From Zygnema cylindricum (taxonomy: Eukaryota; Streptophyta; Zygnematophyceae; Zygnematales; Zygnemataceae), in contig JBBHKE010003456.1 of NCBI GenBank assembly GCA_037447655.1, positions 1 to 64,000 of the forward strand: a DNA stretch of 64,000 nt, given 5' to 3'. Positions 56,267-64,000 of the stretch are shown here, piece by piece. The notes under the pieces were generated by a model, which worked only from the letters and a program-made list of their open reading frames with translations, was not told the DNA's origin and searched no databases. The position numbers and the translations under genes were made by a program. The first letter of the stretch is position 1; each line of letters opens with the position of its first letter.

Positions 56267-57107
56267 TAGTGCTGGGAATCGGGTAATTTCATATCGCGAT
56301 AATTTCGTTTTTTGATATATCGAATATCGATCAAGCAAAGTTCTCGATAAATCGTACCGATACCAACATAAACTATCGCGATATATATCGCGAAATATAG
56401 TATTTTATAAATTTAATATTTTTTACAATATGTTATTGTAGCCATAAAGACAAATTTTCTGATACGCCACGTACGACGTGATTTGCGTTCCGTGACTTAA
56501 AGGTAGACGCCGCAAAATTTAACCGACAAAAAAGTACTACCACTGTAATTCATATAGTTACTTATTTGGGGTATGGTTGCATTAGGAGGTCTTTATAATA
56601 GCACCGACAACAAAATTTCTGTATTAGAGAGGCCTCGGTGACATCGCGTATCGTCTTTAAACAAGTTTTTACATACGTGTTTAATTTGAGTGTTTCTTTG
56701 TAAGTTGACGATCAAATCTCTAAAATCGTCAAAGATTTGAAACCGACAATTTTCGTATGGAAATCCGTACTTGCGTGTTACATACGTGTACTTTGCAAGT
56801 GTACCGCGTCAATGTACCTTAGAGATCTCCTTCAATCTGCTACTTTCAGGAAAAAACCGTATTTCTTTTCGGCAAAGATCTTACGGTCACCTTTGTCTAA
56901 GGCACGTGACTTTGGAGACCTGTGAAAAATTTCAGTATTTATTTTTTTAAATGCCTCGATATATCGACGATACGATATATCGGCGATATATATGTGTATT
57001 ATCGTGATGATTTTACTTTCAATATGTCGAAGCGATATATCGATTATCGGGTACCTCAAATTGGATATATATCGCATATCGGAAACGGTCCTCGATACCC
57101 AACACTA
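56267..57107. mobile_element. hAT-like MITE, 841 bp, 8-bp target duplication
   Basis: Ends TAGTGCTGGGAATCG and (reverse complement of right end) TAGTGTTGGGTATCGAGG. Flanked by GTGAACAG (56259-56266) and GTGAACAC (57108-57115), 7 of 8 matching. TAGNGNTGGG termini and 8-bp duplications are typical of hAT elements. The interior is crowded with CGATATATCG-type palindromes. No transposase. Confidence 0.8.
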
Positions 57108-57418
57108 GTGAACACTATTCTGAGTCAACGGACCGTTCGATGAAACTAGTCAATGTTTCCGCAAACAAAGGGTGAGAATGCTAGGGCAGTTGACGGTCGG
57201 CAAAATGCGGGAAAAAACCGGCCGACTGGGCTTTACTCAAAAACAGGCATCGACTTCGCAATAAGTATGTGACTCCAGTTTTCCTTTCAAATATATTATA
57301 CTTGGCAGTCTGTTTATCCTAAAGTGAAGTAATTTCTTCATCGTGTTACTCTATCATAATAAAGCTTGTCACCTCCTTCACTCAAACGCTAAGTGTTCTT
57401 CTGATTTAGCAAGGATCA

Positions 57419-57668
57419 TCTCCCTCTCCTCTCCTCTCCTCTCCTCTCCTCTCCTCTTCCTCTCCTCTCCTCTCCTCTTCTCTCCTTTACTCTTCCTCTC
57501 CTTTCTTATCCTCTCCTATCCTCTCCTCTCCCTCTCCTCTCCTCTCCCGCTCATCTCACGATCCTATCCTCTCCTCTCCTCTCCTCTCCCTCTCATCTCC
57601 TCTCCTCTCCTCTCCTCTCCCCTCCTCTCCTCTCCTCTCCTCTCTTCTCCTCTCTTCTCCTCTCCTCT
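57419..57668. repeat. (CCTCT)n microsatellite
   Basis: Imperfect TCTCC/CCTCT pentamer array ending ~50 bp before the N gap; likely why the assembly broke here. Confidence 0.9.
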
Positions 57669-57720
57669 CTATTTGAATTTACCGACTCTTCATTCCACAC
57701 TACTTCTGAACCACTATGTT

Positions 57721-57730
57721 NNNNNNNNNN
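57721..57730. other. Assembly gap (10 N)
   Basis: Ten N. True size unknown. Order and content across it should not be trusted. Confidence 1.
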
Positions 57731-57792
57731 TTACTAATTGTGGTGATTGTGGTGTATGTGTTCGATTTTTTGGTATTTGTGGATAATTGCAG

Positions 57793-60017
57793 GTGGGAAG
57801 GGTACCGGTTCTAATCGGTTTCTTATTCGAACTTTTAGTGGTTGTTCCTCTTCAAGTCCCGATCAACGAAAGTCCCGTTTTTCTTCTCGGCAAAGATTGG
57901 GCTTTAGGATTGTTGTTTCTCGGACCCGTTTGGTACGTTAACGACTCCTTTCTATACAAAACTTAGAAAAAAACTGAAATAATATCCTTAATTAAATCTT
58001 TTAAATATGTGGATGAGAAAATTGTTGTAAGCCTGTCCATTGGGCAACAATTTAACACTCGGATAAGATTTGGTGTACTGTACAGTTCCTTAAAGTAATC
58101 GGTGCAAAAGTGCTGTTTTTTTTCAAATGAAATGGAAAGCGAAGGGGACGAAACAACAAATAATGCGTGTTTACATTTCTTAAGTGTGAAATAGAAATCA
58201 CCATTAAAGTGGAAAACATCCATGAAATTTTTTGAAGTCAAGAACATATATTTCTATGAGTGGTGTTTTGCCACAAAACCAATTATTTCCTTTTTAAAAA
58301 TTTCAGACCGATATCAAAGGTGTAGAAAGTACAAAGTCACTTGTATCAAAAATCATTTTTAATAATCACCATCAGCAACAGTTTTCAATAATCATATCAC
58401 TGATTTATGGTCTTGAGGGTGAGGGGAGAGGGACAGAGGGAAGGATGGACTTACTTGGCTTTTATTGCAGGAGAAGGTCAGAGTTTTACGTTGCATTTTA
58501 GTGTTGAAGCTATCCTCTATTGACAATTTCTTTTCACATTTCAGTTTTATTTTTTGTAGTGATGTACACCGATTGAAATCGCAGACGATATATTGTTTTG
58601 TTGGTATATTGTATTACCAAGATTTTGAAAAGTCGATAGTTGTCAGTTCGCCAATAACTACCGACATTGGACAATTGCCGATGGTCGGCCGATTTTTTTT
58701 ATTTTTTCTCACTTTAAGGTGTCTGACACTTTACAGCTGAATGCGTACTGCAAAAAACTGTGTACCATAGGGTATTGTACAAATTTTTGAAATGCGAAAT
58801 TTTCAAATGTGTTTTGCATATTTTCAGTGATGGAGATCTGTTGGAAATGGAGACATCCTGCAGTTCTAAAGGTGTCAAGCGCACGTTTTAAGATTTTAGG
58901 GTTAGGCCATAGGATTACGTATGAACTATTGAATCACAAACTTTTCTTTGTTTTTGTGCATTGTCACGGACAAGATTAGTCTGAAGGAAAGACATCGTAG
59001 GATCCTAAAGAAGGTATCAAGCGCATCCTCAAGGATTTTAGGGCTAGATATTTTCCACCTTCCCTGGAAGTCCTCCATTATCTGTTATTATCTGTGAATC
59101 AAAGAATTAGGACAGACAATCAGAACAATACACTTCCCCTCCTCTCCTCTCCTCTCCTCTCTTCTCCTCTCCTCTTCTCTCTTCCACCTCCACCTCATCT
59201 CTTCTTGTCCTTCCTCAATTAAATTATGACCATAAATGGACAGCTGCTACCTGCCACTTTAAAAGCTTCACATGAGAGCTTTTTTAATCTGGATAAACTG
59301 AAATGGAGAATTACAATCAATGTCGGCGATGTGGCGATTATCGGCCGGCCGTTCAAGATATCGATTATACCCTGAAAAAGTACATGTTAATTAGCTGCAA
59401 GGCCTGTTGGCTGTACATCACTAAGTTTTTATATCCATTTTTACCCGAAAGGTTCTTGATGGTAGTTCAAGTAAAAAACTACCATCAACCATCATCGATT
59501 CAGGATCCTTGTCTTATTTCCAAACTGTTTATTATAACAATACATGAGCTAGTTTTTCAAATTTCTCTTTGCCTTTCTCATTTTCCTATTCGTTCTTGCC
59601 TTACCCTGTCTCCCTTTGTTTTCCTTCTCGTTTTGTCAATTTGTCCTTTTGTCCTTTTTGTCAGTTTGCAAACAGGTAATGATGGGACAGGCGAATCTCA
59701 TCGCAGACAACAGCTGGCGAGCACAGTGGGAGCGCGTGAAAACCGACAGATTCAGACGTTTAAACGGTTAATGGGTTTTCCGTGAAATCGTGACTCCTGT
59801 TCTCTGAGATCTCTATCTCTTTTGTAATCGCAAAAGGTATTTTTCCTCTTTTGGGGTTTTCTCTATTTGTGAACTCTGCCGTTGACCGATTCGCTTGGAT
59901 CGCTTGTTTGGGACTTATTTCGTTTTTTACGGTTTGAGAAAACTAAGCAGATGGCTTGGAGATCTCCATAATTCGATTAGAGACGACCCGTATTTAGTGG
60001 GGGAGAAGGTTACATAA
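57793..60017 (+). pseudogene. DOA10/SUD1/MARCH6-type ER ubiquitin ligase, C-terminal exons, disrupted
   Basis: The family is a polytopic ER-membrane E3 ligase of protein quality control (plant SUD1/CER9, animal MARCH6). Exon 57793-57932 encodes LIGFLFELLVVVPLQVPINE then SPVFLLGKDWALGLLFLGP, close to plant SUD1. 59676-59768 encodes DNSWRAQWERVKTDRFRRLNG. It is followed in frame by TAA (59769-59771), then WVFREIVTPVL. The frame shifts near 59803 to AKGIFPLLGFSLFVNSAVDR then FAWIACLGLISFF. It shifts back in a T run near 59925 to WLGDLHNSIRDDPYLVGEKV and TAA at 60015-60017. So all C-terminal family blocks are in order but with one stop and two compensating shifts. Either a decaying gene or consensus errors. 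The N-terminal RING-CH and most membrane spans are not in the window. The 57932/59676 splice phases do not agree cleanly. Confidence 0.65.
58557..59423. mobile_element. Possible hAT-like MITE in the DOA10 intron
   Basis: TAGTGATGTACACC at the left and the inverse TGTACATCACTA at the right, ~867 bp apart. TATCG/CGATA words inside recall 56267-57107. Flanks ATTTTTTG and AGTTTTTA match only 6 of 8. It contains a short CTCCT microsatellite (59136-59176). Confidence 0.4.
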
Positions 60018-63000
60018 TTTTAAGGGGCCTAACAAAGAAAGTCAGAAAGGAAGGGCAGAGGAGGGAGGAGTGAAGGGAGGAGTCTAATCCAAGGTCAATA
60101 GGTTTGAGGAAAGGGGAAAGTGGAGGGAAAAGGAAAAGTGAGAAAAGGAAAAAGAAAAGACAATTGTAATACGAGGAGAAAAAAAGAAAAAGGAAAAAGG
60201 TGGAAAAAGAGGAAGGGGGGGAAATGGAGTATAGTTCTTGTGCTTTCAATTTTATAGTTTGGAGGATTTCGGGGATTCACCATTTTAGGGAAAATGAAGC
60301 AAAAAAAACAAAAAAAAAAGGAAATCAAAAGATGTATATTGATGATGTAAAAAAAATCGATGTTTTTTGAGAGAGTTCGTAGTTCGCAAAAAACGTTCTA
60401 GTTTTTTTTCCTTTTTTCTTTTTGAGTTTTTACAGCTTTACGAGCCATGCTGAGCAAAAATACAAATATATTATTTTCTTGTTAACAAAAAAAAAAACAA
60501 ATGAGATATAGAAGTGGAATCGCAGTTTTATTATTTTTTTTGTCTCTATTTTCTTTCGTTGTTGTCTTTTGTAGATATGTTTATGTTATTTTTCTCTTTT
60601 CCAGGTGAAGGTCCACCTTATTTGTACTGATTTTAAGGATCTGTTCGCAAAATTTGATAGAGAAGTGAAAGGCGACAATATTTGGGTAGGAGGGAGACGG
60701 AAAAGGAGAGAAAGAGGGAGAGAGAGGAAGTCTGTTTCTGAACACCTGTCTTTGGTCGTAATCTGGATTAAGATCATTATCGTATTGTTGGAAAATTGTA
60801 CCAAAAAATAAAATACCAAAAAAAAATAAAAAAAATGAGAAATTGTTTTTGCTGTTGAAATATTTGTATCTGTTTGCATTCCCAAATTTTGGAATTCCGG
60901 TTTTGATTCTGCTATTCGGCTTTCGTTTTTTTCGATATTTTCGTTTCTCGGCTTCTCAATTTTTTATATCGCTTTTAGCGTCGGGGATTTGTATAAGAGA
61001 TTAAAAAATGGAACAAACGTTAGAAAATATCTTTTTGTTTCTGGGTTTACATCCTCAATTTACTTTCGGTTTGAAATGTGATTCTTCCATCTTAACATAA
61101 CTTTGTCAGAAAGTGACTGTGACTATTTTCACACTTTTTAGCACATGCGGTCAACTGTTTTGCAATATACTGATTTGTTGCTTGTAAAGTAGGTGAGTTT
61201 TGGAAACTGTTTCTCGATGGTGCAAAAATACGTGCTTGTACTCGTAATAAAACTACACCGTATTGAAATTGGAAAGGTTCTCAGAGCAAACAGGCAGTGC
61301 TACCACTCCCTTCAAGCCAAAGGACACTAGAGATGTGTATGTTCATTGCAATATACAGGCGTCGTCGTTGACAATCGGAGTTCTAGGAAGCTCACCGATT
61401 TGTACTATTTTGGTCCATTGGTGTTCAACTGCAAAATTTTAGTTGGATTCGACATAGTAGCCAAGGGATGATCGCACCACGTCTACACTGTCAGGCTAAA
61501 TGGATATTTTGTCGCATCGACATTAACAAATTGCAGATATAATTTTTTCAATAGTTGTACATACGATTATCACATAATCTTCTTATGATCTTGGTGAAGA
61601 CTTACCAGGTTTTCTCGTCGTGTATAGCGAGCAAGGTATATTGGTAAACTATGTATACTTCCCAAAAGGGTATCCCTAAGTGATATATCAAGCAGGTGAT
61701 CACCATTTGTTGATTTCGCCTAAATCGACGATACATTGCTGACTGTATTGATAGCTCGAAGTGTCCTTTCGTTCAAGAGTAGCTTGTTGTAGATTCTTAG
61801 AAATTTAGTAAGTTGGTTTCGATGCACCACTTGTTGTTTGTCATCGACTTCAAAGTTTGACTCTTTTATCACCATTTTTGTGGCCTTAATGGTTGCATTT
61901 TTATTGAGTTGGTTTTCAATTGCGAAGTTAATTGAGCATCTCAACCCCTAAAATCAATCAGAACAGAATTTAGGTGCGACAGATTGCAAGGAAGATTTAG
62001 ACAAGTCCTCCGAGGATTTTCTACCTACGCAGTTGTGCATGTCAAACATTTGAATATAGAGGTCTAGATAGCTCTCCACCGAACCTCCTCACTGGTTTTA
62101 ACCGTCAACGTGTATCGGTCGCCCCTCAACGAGCAAAAGTCGCGGCTCTCCACCGATGAAGCATGGTACAAATGATAAACGGGGCCTCCAAAATCTTCCA
62201 CCAGATGATCCAATCCATGTCAGCTATCTTCAGGCTTGTGGACCTTAATTTGTTAGGGTTGTGGGTTGTCATCTACATTAGGTTTCTTCTCTTTGAGGGT
62301 AGTCGTCTTTTGTAGTTTTAGTTAGTTTTGGTGGTTACTTGTTTAGTTAGTGCTGTCTTTGTTATTTGTTTTCTATGCCTTTACCTATTTTCTCTCGGCT
62401 ATTGTAGTCTTTAAATGTGTTTTTTTACACCCCTTTTTACCCTTATGGTTATTCCCTCTCACTTTTGGCGATAAATATTTTCTCCCAGCTTGTACGGTCA
62501 CCTTTTACTTTCCAAAAATGTTGTTTTTTTCCCGTCCTTAAATAATGGCTTACAAATGATTTCAAGTTCTATTTTTCAAAGGTTTGAAATCGATCCAGGT
62601 TTGTTTGTAGTCAGTTGAGATATAATACTCGTGAATATATTAGGGATTCTCTCTAATCTTGTGTAAAAAGCGGTCATTTTAGGGTCATTTTGCAAATCCT
62701 ATGCCCAATGAAGCTTAATGAGCGTGATAGCCGCGGGAAATTAGGTGGGCCATGTATTTTAATATGCACGTATTAAACAGGCCAGACTAAAAAAACAGGA
62801 AAAACTGAAGCTGCCCGTGAAAAGTTTGAAAAACCTTTTTAGACGTGGAATGGAGGAAATCTATTTTTGCCCAATTCGGGAGAAATCCCGAAAGAGTACT
62901 GACACGCGTAAAAGAGTCTCACAAACTTTTAACCTTCCCGTACTTTTTCCTTCTGTTTGTACTCGCCCCTCGGCGCCTTCCAAAGCATGCCCGCGGTCAT

Positions 63001-63627
63001 CCCGTGGCCGCAAAAAGTGGCCGTCGCGAAATTCGACCCCGAAATGACCACTTTTGGACAGTGGCGGCCAAGGGGGGAGCGCAGGCCGTAAGTACGTTTT
63101 AACGTTTTTTCCACACGTGTAAACTTAACACACGCCGTTAAAGAATATCTCGCTTTTGATTCCTTTCACGGCCGTGTCGTACGTCTACTGCTTAGTCTCT
63201 TTAACTTTTTCAAGCGAATCGAATGCATGCGGTTAACAATATCGCGCTTTAGATTCCTTTCAAGGCCGTACCGTACATCTAACGCTTGGTCACTTAAGAC
63301 TTTTTTCAAGCGAATCGAATAAACGCGGATTAGAATATCTCACTTTTGATTCCTTTTTCTGCCGTACCGTACTTTTAACCGTTTGACTTTTTTCAAGCCA
63401 ATTGAACGCACGCGGTTACGAATATCTCGCTTTTTACCGTACCGGTACCCGTGCCATTCTCGACCCGTACGACTAAAGCTGCTTTCCACATGTGAAAGGA
63501 AATAAAAGAGCGATTTCCGCAGACCAAACCTCAATGGAACTGAAAAACGGATCTGAGTGGACAAAGATCGTGACCTGGCTTTTGGTCTAGAATTTCCTGT
63601 CAGTGTGACGTGGCGAGCTCGCAGCCC
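60018..63627. other. Spacer without supported genes
   Basis: 60030-60230 is purine-rich (GGA/GAAA). 60290-60560 has A and T runs. 60605-60811 is open but has no conserved block. 62800-63480 is richer in GC and CpG and has three related ~100-bp stretches (TATCTCGCTTTTGATTCCTTTC, then CCGTACCGTAC, near 63146, 63240, 63330, 63420), possibly the promoter region of the next gene. Confidence 0.45.
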
Positions 63628-63960
63628 ATGGCGCCCACCATGGTCATCGCGACAGTGCTGATGTTGGTGTGCCACGTGGCACTCGTAATGGGAGATTACA
63701 TTGGAGTCATGCCGGAACCAGACAGTACGTTTTCCCTTCCTTTGACCTTCCTTTTCTCTATTCTATTGTGCAGTACATGTATTCACACGTGCGAAACGTA
63801 TCTTTAATTCGCTGCTCTGCCGCTTCTCTGCCGATCCTGCTGCTGCAGAGTCGGCTCTGGAGGCGGTGAAGGCGGCGATTGTGAACAAAGGGAGCTTTCC
63901 CGAAATCAAATGTGGCGGAGGGTATTTCGTCTGCGATGATTCTCGTCGCGTGATTGGCGT
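63628..63960 (+). CDS. Start of a gene for a secreted protein, partial
   Basis: Exon 1 63628-63724 starts at the first of two close ATGs and encodes a signal peptide (MVIATVLMLVCHVALVMG) followed by DYIGVMPEPD. GTACGT donor. Exon 2 63849-63960 starts after CAG, phase agrees, and encodes SALEAVKAAIVNKGSFPEIK then CGGGYFVCDDSRRVIG, ending at GTGAGT. The gene continues beyond the window. I do not recognise the family. GC content rises here compared with the TE-rich part. Confidence 0.55.
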
Positions 63961-64000
63961 GTGAGTGGCTATCGATGCGTGCAATCTCTGCTGTCATGAT

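Noticed and set aside
57343-57786. 147-residue frame running through the CCTCT repeat and the N gap
   Set aside because: Low-complexity translation bridging an assembly gap; not credible as a protein.
60605-60811. Open frame after a CAG acceptor with DREVKGDNIWVGGRR, resembling the DOA10 C-terminal block
   Set aside because: A better match for that block (LHNSIRDDPYLVGEKV) is at 59961-60011 with a stop right after, so this one is probably chance.
62817-63102. Overlapping 76- and 85-codon frames in the GC-richer spacer
   Set aside because: Mutually overlapping, no domain, no splice context; more likely a promoter or repeat region.

Overview
The window is draft nuclear DNA from a eukaryote with spliced, intron-rich genes and a very heavy load of LTR retrotransposons. 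It contains a 10-base N gap at 57721-57730. Streptophyte green alga, perhaps a Chara-like charophyte, is the best guess. The ER ubiquitin-ligase (DOA10/SUD1) fragment reads plant-like, the Copia primer site matches the plant-type initiator-tRNA anticodon arm, and Gypsy elements carrying a cytosine methyltransferase are a trait I recall from charophyte algae. Species identity is inference.

Host genes. 162-6042 (+) holds seven exons of a WASH (WASHC1) homologue; its proline-rich and Arp2/3-activating C-terminus was not found. 6925-8739 (+) holds the C-terminal half of a papain-type cysteine protease followed by two EGF-like modules and a LysM domain. A Copia element sits nine codons before its ancestral stop. 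57793-60017 (+) is the decayed C-terminal end of a DOA10/SUD1/MARCH6-type ER ubiquitin ligase. 63628-63960 (+) starts a gene for a small secreted protein that runs off the window.

Mobile DNA fills most of 8.7-52.6 kb and is nested. Copia-1 (8724-14997) has a 5-bp target duplication. Gypsy copy A (15856-33345, +) is 5'-truncated and is split in its integrase by Copia-2, a tandem LTR-body-LTR-body-LTR array (19858-31046). Gypsy copy B (33346-52590, -) lies tail to tail with A. Its LTRs are interrupted by two solo LTRs (33935-35217, 46294-47157) and by Copia-3 (47632-52494), a gag-only element that itself carries a 536-bp MITE. Further MITEs (TA-duplicating, about 200-217 bp; hAT-like, about 850 bp) lie in introns and spacers.

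The most interesting system is the Gypsy family. Between the aspartic protease and the reverse transcriptase it encodes a C5-cytosine methyltransferase (motifs I, IV, VI, VIII and a motif-IX-like stretch). Downstream of the integrase it encodes a PHD finger. A chromatin-mark writer and a putative histone reader would thus sit in one retroelement. Both copies are dead, and they share several stop codons. A second theme is that all three Copia families with an intact 5' end start gag inside the 5' LTR and translate through the primer-binding site.
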